A DNA stretch of 64,000 nucleotides, taken from positions 102,265 to 166,264 of the forward strand of contig CAJTPS010000009.1 of assembly GCA_910578555.1 (NCBI GenBank), given 5' to 3'. The translations under genes were made by a program, and so were the position numbers. The notes below the pieces were generated by a model. The model was not told the origin of the DNA and made no database searches. It was given only the letters and a program-made list of their open reading frames with translations. The stretch comes from an uncultured Lachnospiraceae bacterium. GTDB lineage: Bacteria; Bacillota; Clostridia; Lachnospirales; Lachnospiraceae. Below are positions 1 through 7,289 of this stretch, piece after piece (positions within the stretch are counted from its first letter, which is position 1; every line of letters begins with the position of its first letter).

Positions 1-633
1 CTTGTGGAATATGCGATTCCGACCTATTATACCATTGCAGCCGCGGAGGCCAGTTCGAATCTGGAAAGGTTTGACGGCATTAAATACGGTTACCGCGCCG
101 AAGACTATAACGGACTTCATAACATGTATAAGAAATCCCGTTCCGAGGGCTTCGGGGAGGAAGTCAAACGGCGTATTATGCTGGGCTCTTTCGTGCTAAG
201 TTCCGGCTATTATGACGCTTATTATCTGAAAGCGCTTCGGGTGAAGGCGCTGATCAAGAAGGCTTTTGATCAGGCTTTTGCCAAATATGATGTGATTCTG
301 GGACCGGTGGCGCCCACAACGGCTCCGAAGCTTGGGGCGAGCCTGTCTGATCCGATCAAAATGTATCTGGGCGACATCTACACCATAGCTGTGAATCTGG
401 CGGGGCTGCCGGGAATCAGCCTGCCCTGCGGCAAAGATAAGAACGGGCTTCCCATCGGACTGCATCTGATCGGAGACTGTTTTCAGGAAAAGAAACTGAT
501 TCAGACGGCATACACTTATGAGAAGATCAGGGGTCCGTTCCGAATGAACCGGGAGCCGGCAGGAGCGGATCATACCGGACAGGGCGAAACAGGAATGTGC
601 CGGACAGGACAGGAGGGACAATGTCATGAGTAG
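1..633 (+). CDS. gatA: GatA, Asp/Glu-tRNA amidotransferase subunit A (C-terminal part)
   Basis: This is the end of the amidase subunit of the GatCAB complex, which turns Glu-tRNA(Gln) or Asp-tRNA(Asn) into the amide form in the cytoplasm. The window opens inside the gene, so the catalytic Ser-Ser-Lys region is missing. What remains is the typical amidase-family C-terminal half, with the blocks GPVAPTTAPKLG and NLAGLPGISLPCG and then GLPIGLHLIGD. The last 30 or so residues (after FRMNREPAG) are a Gly/Thr-rich tail with little similarity to the family. The stop overlaps the start of gatB by 8 bases, so the two are translationally coupled. Identity is near certain from the motifs and from the neighbour. 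Confidence 0.95.
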   Translation, partial: LVEYAIPTYYTIAAAEASSNLERFDGIKYGYRAEDYNGLHNMYKKSRSEGFGEEVKRRIMLGSFVLSSGYYDAYYLKALRVKALIKKAFDQAFAKYDVILGPVAPTTAPKLGASLSDPIKMYLGDIYTIAVNLAGLPGISLPCGKDKNGLPIGLHLIGDCFQEKKLIQTAYTYEKIRGPFRMNREPAGADHTGQGETGMCRTGQEGQCHE

Positions 634-2068
634 TAAACAGTACGAAACGGTCATCGGTCTGGAAGTGCACGTGGAGCTTGCCACAAAGACCAAAATATTC
701 TGCGGCTGTTCCACGGCCTTCGGCGCGGAGCCGAACACCCAGACCTGCCCGGTCTGCACGGGGATGCCCGGTTCCCTTCCGGTGCTGAATAAACAGGTGC
801 TGGAATATGCCATTGCGGTAGGACTGGCGACGAACTGTGAGATCACCCGGTACGCCAGATTTGACAGGAAAAATTATTTCTATCCCGATAACCCGCAGAA
901 CTATCAGATATCCCAGCTGTATCTGCCCATCTGCAGAAACGGCGGCGTGGAGATCGAGACGGAAGCGGGCGGCAGGAAGACCGTGGGTATTCATGAGATT
1001 CATATGGAGGAGGATGCCGGCAAGCTGATCCATGATGAGTGGGAGGACTGTTCGCTGGTGGACTACAACCGTTCCGGCGTGCCGCTGATTGAGATCGTGT
1101 CCGAGCCGGATATGCGCAGTGCGGAGGAAGTAATTGCCTATCTGGAGAAACTGCGGCTGATTATCCAGTATCTGGGCGCCTCGGACTGCAAGCTGCAGGA
1201 AGGTTCCATGCGCGCCGATGTGAACCTGTCTGTGAGGGAAGCAGGCGCTGCGGCGTTCGGAACCAGAACCGAGATGAAGAACCTTAATTCTTTTAAGGCG
1301 ATTTCCAGAGCCATTGCCGGTGAGACGGAGCGGCAGATCGACTTGATCGAGTCCGGTGAGAAGGTGGTGCAGGAGACGAGGAGATGGGATGATACGAAGG
1401 GAGAGTCCTATGCCATGCGAAGCAAGGAGGATGCGCAGGATTACCGCTATTTCCCGGACCCGGACCTGGTGCCGATCGCCGTGAGCGATGAGATGCTGGC
1501 ACAGATCAGAGAGAAACAGCCGGAGTTTCGCACCGAGAAGATGATACGCTACAAGGAAGCGTTTGACATTCCTGACTATGATATCGAGATCATCACCGGC
1601 GACAAACATCTGGCGGATCTTTTTGAGGCGGCGACAGCAATCTGCAATCAGCCCAAGAAGGTTTCCAACTGGCTTATGGGCGAGACGCTGCGTCTGATGA
1701 AAGAGAAGGAGACGGACGCGTCCGATCTGCGCTTTTCACCGGAGAACCTTGCGAAGCTGATCTCACTTACGGATGCTAAAGCAATCAACAGTTCCGTGGC
1801 GAAGGAAGTGTTCGAAGTGATGTTTGAGGAAAATATAGATCCCGAACAGTATGTGGAGGAAAAGGGATTAAAGACAGTCAATGACGAGGGTGCACTGCGC
1901 AAAACCGTTGAGGAGGTCATAGCCGCAAATCCGCAGTCCGTGGAGGATTATCATAACGGCAAGGAGAAAGCCATAGGATTCCTGGTGGGGCAGACCATGA
2001 AGGCTATGAAAGGCAAGGCCGATCCCGGCATGGTGAATCAAATGCTGAAGGAGTTACTGCTCTCCTAA
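626..2068 (+). CDS. gatB: GatB, Asp/Glu-tRNA amidotransferase subunit B
   Basis: This 480-residue protein is the tRNA-binding kinase subunit of GatCAB, which phosphorylates the mischarged aminoacyl-tRNA before amide transfer. It opens with YETVIGLEVHVELATKTKIF and has CPVCTGMPGSLPVLN, RFDRKNYFYPDNPQNYQISQ, and the later YRYFPDPDLVPI, all hallmarks of the family. The C-terminal YqeY-like helical domain (about residues 330-480) ends in the usual MNQMLKELL-type helix. Length is normal. It starts at ATG 626 inside the 3' end of gatA. Its last 15 bases overlap the convergent gene on the other strand. No gatC is in view; it would lie upstream of gatA. Confidence 0.97.
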   Translation: MSSKQYETVIGLEVHVELATKTKIFCGCSTAFGAEPNTQTCPVCTGMPGSLPVLNKQVLEYAIAVGLATNCEITRYARFDRKNYFYPDNPQNYQISQLYLPICRNGGVEIETEAGGRKTVGIHEIHMEEDAGKLIHDEWEDCSLVDYNRSGVPLIEIVSEPDMRSAEEVIAYLEKLRLIIQYLGASDCKLQEGSMRADVNLSVREAGAAAFGTRTEMKNLNSFKAISRAIAGETERQIDLIESGEKVVQETRRWDDTKGESYAMRSKEDAQDYRYFPDPDLVPIAVSDEMLAQIREKQPEFRTEKMIRYKEAFDIPDYDIEIITGDKHLADLFEAATAICNQPKKVSNWLMGETLRLMKEKETDASDLRFSPENLAKLISLTDAKAINSSVAKEVFEVMFEENIDPEQYVEEKGLKTVNDEGALRKTVEEVIAANPQSVEDYHNGKEKAIGFLVGQTMKAMKGKADPGMVNQMLKELLLS

Positions 2069-2869
2069 TTTCAAGAATTCTAAGAAGCGGATCGCAAGTT
2101 CCGGTTCCTTACATGATACCGGAATCCCCAGCACCGCCTCCGAGGGATATCCCTGATAGTCGTATTCACTGTCTGCCAGATAGGCGTAATATCCTGCATC
2201 TGCGAGCCTGTTGTCCGCAGTGAGGATGATGCCTGCGGCGACGGGCTGCTCCATGCCGGAAGGACTGCGGTGGTCGATCGTCAGTGCGCCGGGATCTTTT
2301 CGCATAGCAGCGTCGTAGTAGGTATCGTCGTCGCCGGTATCGAAAGTGGCGGCGTCAGTATAGTAGAAATAAGGGCGGTATTTCTCAATTTGTTCCGGGG
2401 TCAGGATACTTTCCAGGTTATAGAAGTATTCAAACTGGGCGTATTTCTCAAAAGTTTCTGTTTCAGCGACAATAGTGTTGATGGCGCCGACCTGTACCAT
2501 GGCAAACATTTTCTCTTCATTGGAGATAGAGTACTGGGTGCTCGTGTCCTGGGAGAGCACAACGGAAGTATCGATGTAAACCTGATATTCTTCGGGATCG
2601 ATGCCGGCATATTCCTGAAACTGTGTCGTCCACTCTGCGGACAGATCATGATTCTGATCGGTGATCATGGCGTTGACGAGCGTGGCATAGAAGCCGTAAT
2701 CTTTGTTGGTGATATATTGATAGATAAAAGTGGCGGCCATCGCAATGATGACGACAGACACAAGGACGTGTACCTTGTAATAATCCCAGAAATATGCGAA
2801 TTTTTCCTTTGTGCTCATGGTACTGAGCGCCTTGCGCTGTTCTTCTCTGATCTCTTCTGCAACTGACAT
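2054..2869 (-). CDS. Single-pass membrane protein with large extracytoplasmic domain, unknown function
   Basis: I do not recognise this 271-residue protein by name. It has a charged cytoplasmic N-terminus (about residues 1-33), one hydrophobic helix (about 35-52, VHVLVSVVIIAMAATFIYQYI) and an acidic, Tyr-rich outer domain. Short proteins of this architecture are common in Lachnospiraceae. The end of the gene overlaps gatB tail to tail by 15 bases. The ATG is preceded by a weak ribosome site in the region around 2878-2885. It seems to be a single-gene transcript. A function cannot be given from sequence alone. Confidence 0.8.
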   Translation of the reverse strand: MSVAEEIREEQRKALSTMSTKEKFAYFWDYYKVHVLVSVVIIAMAATFIYQYITNKDYGFYATLVNAMITDQNHDLSAEWTTQFQEYAGIDPEEYQVYIDTSVVLSQDTSTQYSISNEEKMFAMVQVGAINTIVAETETFEKYAQFEYFYNLESILTPEQIEKYRPYFYYTDAATFDTGDDDTYYDAAMRKDPGALTIDHRSPSGMEQPVAAGIILTADNRLADAGYYAYLADSEYDYQGYPSEAVLGIPVSCKEPELAIRFLEFLKLGEQ

Positions 2870-3109
2870 AATATGATCCCTGCCTTTGTTTTTTAACCGT
2901 TTCCTTTTTCATCAGATCCGGGTGTCATAAGATGTTCCGTATATTTTTTGCAATACACCTTTTGACATCTATTTTTAATCTTAAAGCGTTTAAAAAGCAA
3001 TGTCAATGCGGTGCCATACAGGATTGTATGAATTTTTTATGAAAAAAGATAAAACGCGGGAACCGGATGACAAAAGATTTGGGGGTGTTTTACACACGAA
3101 GAATGTTTA

Positions 3110-3138
3110 TTGTATTTTGCCCCGCACGGTGATAGAAT
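3110..3138 (+). promoter_or_regulatory. Sigma-A type promoter for aspS
   Basis: TTGTAT at 3110-3115 and TAGAAT at 3133-3138 are separated by 17 bases, about 50 bases ahead of the aspS start. I saw no T-box leader in the 320-base gap 2870-3191. The rest of that gap is AT-rich, with a CACCTTTTGACA motif near 2955 that recurs elsewhere in the window. Confidence 0.55.
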
Positions 3139-3191
3139 GTAAAAAATAAAACGGGTTTAAAGCGTTTCAGGATGGAGGAAATAACAAAAAT

Positions 3192-4964
3192 ATGATGCAG
3201 TCGAGAACACACACATGTAACGAGCTTAGATTATCCGATGCGGGGAGTAAGGTCACGCTGGTCGGATGGTACGAGAATATCAGACAGGTCAGCAGAAATC
3301 TGGGCTTTTTGCTGCTGCGCGATTTTTACGGCGTCACACAGATCGTATTTGAGACCCAGGAGATGCTGGACAGGCTGGAAGGTGTGAACAAGGAATCTAC
3401 ATTATTAATAGAAGGCACGGTGCGGGAGCGTTCCAATAAAACGGATACCATTCCTACCGGAGAGATCGAGGTGGTGCCGGAGAGAGTGGAAGTGCTCGGC
3501 AAATGTTCTAATAACGTGCTTCCTTTTGAAATCAGACAGTCGAAAAACGCTGACGAGAATATCCGGTTAAAATACCGTTATCTGGATCTGAGAAATCCGG
3601 AAGTGAAAGACAAAATCCTGCTTCGGAGCAGTATTGTTACGGAGCTCAGACAGAGAATGAACGATCTGGATTTTGTGGAGATCACCACACCGATCCTGAC
3701 CTGTTCTTCGCCGGAGGGGGCAAGAGATTATCTGGTGCCTGCCAGAAACCATCCGGGCAAGTTCTATGCGCTGCCCCAGGCGCCCCAGCAGTTTAAGCAG
3801 ATTCTGATGGCATCGGGGTTTGACCGGTATTTTCAGATCGCGCCCTGTTTCCGTGATGAGGATGCCAGAGCAGACCGGTCTCCGGGGGAGTTTTATCAGC
3901 TTGATATGGAGATGGCCTTTGCCTCGCAGGAAGATGTCTTCTCCGTGATCGAGCAGGTGCTGCCGCCGGTGTTTGAGAAGTACGGCGTGTATGATCAGGC
4001 ATCCGCGGCGCCTTTTGTACGCATTCCTTATCTGGAAGCGCTTGAGAAATACGGTACGGACAAGCCCGACTTAAGAATTGACCTGACGGTCAGGGACGTT
4101 ACGGAACTGTTTGGGCAGTTTGAGTTTGCGCCTTTTAAGGATCATGTGATCAAGGCTGTAGTGACGGATGGCTATGCTGCTACGAGAAAAGAGATCGATA
4201 AATTATGTGCGGATGTGGAAGTGGAGACCGGGAATAAAGCGTACTGGTTCCGGGTGGATGAAAACGGCGGTTACGTGGGCGGTATCTCCAAGTTCCTGAC
4301 GGACAGAAAGGAAGACGTAGACAGCCTGCTGGGCTTAAAGCCGGGTGATTTTGTAGGTGTGGCCGCGGGAGAGAAAAATGCGGCGGTGAAAACGGCAGGA
4401 GTACTCAGAAGGATGCTTGGCATGAAAGCGGAAGGACATTTCAGACAGGAATGTTATGAGTTCTGCTGGATTGTTGATTTCCCGATGTACGAGATCGGGG
4501 AGGAATCCGGCGAAATAGAATTCTGCCATAATCCTTTTTCCATGCCGCAGGGCGGCAGACAGGCTCTTGAGGAGAAGGAGCCTCTTGCTATTCTGGCGTA
4601 TCAGTACGATCTCGTATGTAATGGTGTGGAATTGTCTTCCGGTGCGGTCCGCAACCACGATCCGGAGATCATGGTAAAGGCATTCCAGATTGTGGGGCTG
4701 GGTGAGGAAGATGTGAAAGCAAAATTCCCGGCCATGTACAATGCGTTCTGCTACGGTGCGCCGCCTCATGCGGGTATTGCTCCGGGTGTGGACAGAATGG
4801 TCATGCTGCTGGCGGGAGAGGACAGTATCAGAGAGGTAATACCGTTCCCTATGAACAAACAGGCACAGGATATCATGATGGGCGCACCGGCAGAAGTGGA
4901 TGCAAGACAGCTGAGGGACGTGCATATTGAAATCAGGATGCCGAAAGAAGAGAAACAGCCGTGA
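3192..4964 (+). CDS. aspS: Aspartyl-tRNA synthetase
   Basis: This class II synthetase charges tRNA(Asp), or both tRNA(Asp) and tRNA(Asn) if the enzyme is non-discriminating. The 590 residues match the bacterial-type enzyme: an N-terminal OB fold (about 1-105), the class II core split by a bacterial GAD insertion (about 290-420), and motif 3 near the end in HAGIAPGVDRMVMLL. FRDEDARADRSPGEFYQLDMEM is motif 2. A ribosome site (GATGGAGG) precedes the ATG by about 10 bases. A second ATG follows directly, so the start could be one codon later. Because gatAB is present nearby, this organism may use tRNA-dependent amidation, but the enzyme's specificity cannot be read from the sequence with confidence. 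Confidence 0.97.
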   Translation: MMQSRTHTCNELRLSDAGSKVTLVGWYENIRQVSRNLGFLLLRDFYGVTQIVFETQEMLDRLEGVNKESTLLIEGTVRERSNKTDTIPTGEIEVVPERVEVLGKCSNNVLPFEIRQSKNADENIRLKYRYLDLRNPEVKDKILLRSSIVTELRQRMNDLDFVEITTPILTCSSPEGARDYLVPARNHPGKFYALPQAPQQFKQILMASGFDRYFQIAPCFRDEDARADRSPGEFYQLDMEMAFASQEDVFSVIEQVLPPVFEKYGVYDQASAAPFVRIPYLEALEKYGTDKPDLRIDLTVRDVTELFGQFEFAPFKDHVIKAVVTDGYAATRKEIDKLCADVEVETGNKAYWFRVDENGGYVGGISKFLTDRKEDVDSLLGLKPGDFVGVAAGEKNAAVKTAGVLRRMLGMKAEGHFRQECYEFCWIVDFPMYEIGEESGEIEFCHNPFSMPQGGRQALEEKEPLAILAYQYDLVCNGVELSSGAVRNHDPEIMVKAFQIVGLGEEDVKAKFPAMYNAFCYGAPPHAGIAPGVDRMVMLLAGEDSIREVIPFPMNKQAQDIMMGAPAEVDARQLRDVHIEIRMPKEEKQP

Positions 4965-4983
4965 AAATAGACAAACCTATTGC

Positions 4984-5012
4984 TTGAAACTTTTCGGGAT
5001 TTGTTATATGAT
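4984..5012 (+). promoter_or_regulatory. Promoter for the DUF6106 gene
   Basis: TTGAAA (4984-4989) and TATGAT (5007-5012) are 17 bases apart. The leader downstream holds two hairpins: CTGTCTGG pairs with CCGGACAG at about 5035-5070, and CGACGG pairs with CCGTCG at about 5092-5111. The second lies just before the ribosome site, so the leader may influence translation. Confidence 0.55.
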
Positions 5013-5129
5013 AATTTTATATTTTCGTGAGGGGCTGTCTGGGGGCATATGATGATGTGCCGGACAGAGTGAGTCATAAAACCTATGAGGCGACGGACGT
5101 AAGACCGTCGATTTTGGAACGGAGGAAAT

Positions 5130-5624
5130 ATGAGCGAAACGTATGTGGAATGTCTGGTGGCAAGGAAATCTTCACCGGTCATGAGTTTTTTGAAAATGCT
5201 TTTGATTATGCTGACGGTGGTCTTCGGTGTACTCGGCGTGATGTTTATTCCGGGACTGCTGATTGCGGTTGCTACCGGTATAGCGGCATACTTTGTGACG
5301 ATGAACGCGAATCTTGAGTATGAGTATCTGTATCTGGACAGAGAGATCAGTGTGGATAAAGTCATGGCGAAAAGCAGGAGAAAGAAGATCGGCACTTATG
5401 GCATCGATCAGATGGAAATATTGGCGCCTCTCAATTCTCACAGACTGGATTCCTACAAAAACCGTGAACTTAAAACGGTGGATTACAGTTCGCGCGTCGC
5501 TGCACAGCCGGAGCGCAGATATATGATGGTCTGGAACGGAGACACGAAGATCATTCTGGAGCCGAATGAAGAAATGATCAAGGCTGTTCAAAGCATTGCG
5601 CCGCGTAAGGTATTTACAGATTAA
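5130..5624 (+). CDS. DUF6106-type membrane protein
   Basis: This is a small protein of 164 residues with one or two membrane helices (about residues 18-57, LKMLLIMLTVVFGVLGVM onward) and a C-terminal soluble domain. That domain resembles a PH-like membrane-associated fold, with motifs such as EYEYLYLDREISVDKVMAKSR and a closing KIILEPNEEMIKAVQSIAPRKVF. I match it from memory to the DUF6106 family of Clostridia, whose function is unknown. The ATG has a strong GGAGG site 7 bases upstream. It has its own promoter and is followed by a hairpin, so it is probably a single-gene unit between aspS and guaB. Confidence 0.8.
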   Translation: MSETYVECLVARKSSPVMSFLKMLLIMLTVVFGVLGVMFIPGLLIAVATGIAAYFVTMNANLEYEYLYLDREISVDKVMAKSRRKKIGTYGIDQMEILAPLNSHRLDSYKNRELKTVDYSSRVAAQPERRYMMVWNGDTKIILEPNEEMIKAVQSIAPRKVFTD

Positions 5625-5645
5625 AGAATAGTAATGCGTAAAGGA

Positions 5646-5679
5646 AATACTGTCAGTTATTATGCTGGCAGTATTCTTT
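5646..5679 (+). terminator. Hairpin terminator after the DUF6106 gene
   Basis: AATACTGTCAG and CTGGCAGTATT (5665-5675) pair over 11 positions with one G-T wobble and an 8-base loop, followed by a short T-rich stretch. The T-tract is weak, so termination may be partial. Confidence 0.6.
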
Positions 5680-5748
5680 ACATAAAGTAAGGAACTGAAC
5701 GGTCCTTAACAACTACGAATCAACATTCACAACACAGGAGGAAAAAAG

Positions 5749-7203
5749 ATGGGTCAGATTATTGGAGAAGGGATCACTTTTGACGATGTACTGCTGGTGC
5801 CGAGCTATTCGAAGGTGATACCGAATCAGGTGGATTTAACCACATGGCTAACAAAGAAGATCAAACTGAATATTCCGATGATGAGTGCGGGTATGGATAC
5901 CGTGACCGAACACCGAATGGCGATCGCAATGGCGAGGCAGGGCGGTATCGGCATTATTCATAAGAATATGTCCATAGAAGCGCAGGCGGAAGAAGTTGAT
6001 AAGGTCAAACGTTCAGAAAACGGCGTCATAACAGATCCATTTTCATTGACTCCGGATCATACATTAGCCGATGCGGATGCACTCATGGCTAAATTCAGGA
6101 TTTCCGGCGTGCCGATCACGGAGGGCAGGAAGTTAGTCGGTATCATAACCAATCGTGACTTAAAATTCGAAACTGATTTCACAAAGAAAATTAAAGAATC
6201 CATGACATCAGAAGGCCTGATCACCGCGAAAGTGGGAATTACGCTGGAGGAGGCGAAGCAGATTCTCGCGAAGGCAAGAAAAGAGAAACTTCCGATTGTG
6301 GATGATGATTATAATCTGGCCGGTCTGATCACCATTAAAGATATTGAAAAGACCATCAAGTATCCGTTATCTGCCAAGGACAGTCAGGGTAGACTGCTGT
6401 GCGGCGCGGGCGTGGGCATTACGGCAAACGTGCTGGAGAGAGTCGAGGCGCTTGTGAATGCCAAGGTGGACGTGATCGTTCTGGACAGCGCCCATGGACA
6501 TTCCGAGAATGTGCTGCACTGTCTGCGGATGATCAAGGAGAAATTCCCGGATCTGCAGGTGATTGCCGGAAATGTGGCTACCGGAGAAGGTACCAGAGCA
6601 CTGATCGAGGCCGGCGCGGATGCGGTAAAGGTCGGTATCGGTCCCGGTTCCATCTGTACCACGCGTGTGGTGGCGGGCATCGGTGTGCCCCAGATCAGCG
6701 CGATCATGGATGCTTATTCCGTGGCGAAAGAGTATGGCATTCCGATCATTGCGGACGGCGGCATCAAGTATTCCGGCGATATGACCAAGGCGATCGCGGC
6801 GGGCGGTAATGTGTGTATGATGGGCAGCATGTTTGCGGGCTGTGAAGAGAGTCCCGGCACATACGAACTTTATCAGGGAAGAAAATATAAGGTATACCGT
6901 GGCATGGGTTCTATTGCGGCTATGGAGAACGGCAGTAAGGACCGCTATTTCCAGTCTGATGCCAAGAAACTGGTGCCGGAAGGCGTAGAAGGACGGGTTG
7001 CGTATAAGGGTTCGGTGGAGGATACGGTATTTCAGCTGATGGGCGGTTTAAGATCCGGTATGGGTTACTGCGGTACTTCCACGATCGAGGAGTTGAAGCA
7101 GAACGGCAGATTTGTTAAAATCTCCGCGGCATCTCTCAAAGAGAGCCATCCGCATGACATCCATATCACCAAAGAAGCGCCGAACTATTCCGTGGATGAG
7201 TAA
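5749..7203 (+). CDS. guaB: IMP dehydrogenase
   Basis: This enzyme oxidises IMP to XMP with NAD, the committed step to GMP. The 484-residue protein has the full layout: a TIM-barrel start (GITFDDVLLVPSYS), two CBS domains inserted at about residues 95-205, and the catalytic loop GIGPGSICTTRVVAG with the nucleophile Cys303. The mobile flap and the active-site YRGMGS block (KVYRGMGSIAAM) follow. A strong AGGAGG site lies 7 bases before the ATG. Together with purO and the AICAR formyltransferase 3-5 kb downstream, it fits a purine synthesis neighbourhood. Confidence 0.98.
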   Translation: MGQIIGEGITFDDVLLVPSYSKVIPNQVDLTTWLTKKIKLNIPMMSAGMDTVTEHRMAIAMARQGGIGIIHKNMSIEAQAEEVDKVKRSENGVITDPFSLTPDHTLADADALMAKFRISGVPITEGRKLVGIITNRDLKFETDFTKKIKESMTSEGLITAKVGITLEEAKQILAKARKEKLPIVDDDYNLAGLITIKDIEKTIKYPLSAKDSQGRLLCGAGVGITANVLERVEALVNAKVDVIVLDSAHGHSENVLHCLRMIKEKFPDLQVIAGNVATGEGTRALIEAGADAVKVGIGPGSICTTRVVAGIGVPQISAIMDAYSVAKEYGIPIIADGGIKYSGDMTKAIAAGGNVCMMGSMFAGCEESPGTYELYQGRKYKVYRGMGSIAAMENGSKDRYFQSDAKKLVPEGVEGRVAYKGSVEDTVFQLMGGLRSGMGYCGTSTIEELKQNGRFVKISAASLKESHPHDIHITKEAPNYSVDE

Positions 7204-7289
7204 CGAGGCAGCAGGCGGTGGATTACGTATGCTGAGACGGCAGAAAGCGTATGCGGCTATCACAGACGGGGAGACAAGGGGAGTTCCAA

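Noticed and set aside
527..1609. A 360-codon open frame opposite gatB
   Set aside because: Codon-structure shadow of gatB; no start signal or family features.
2870..3191. T-box leader before aspS
   Set aside because: No specifier-loop or T-box sequence and no antiterminator pair could be read.
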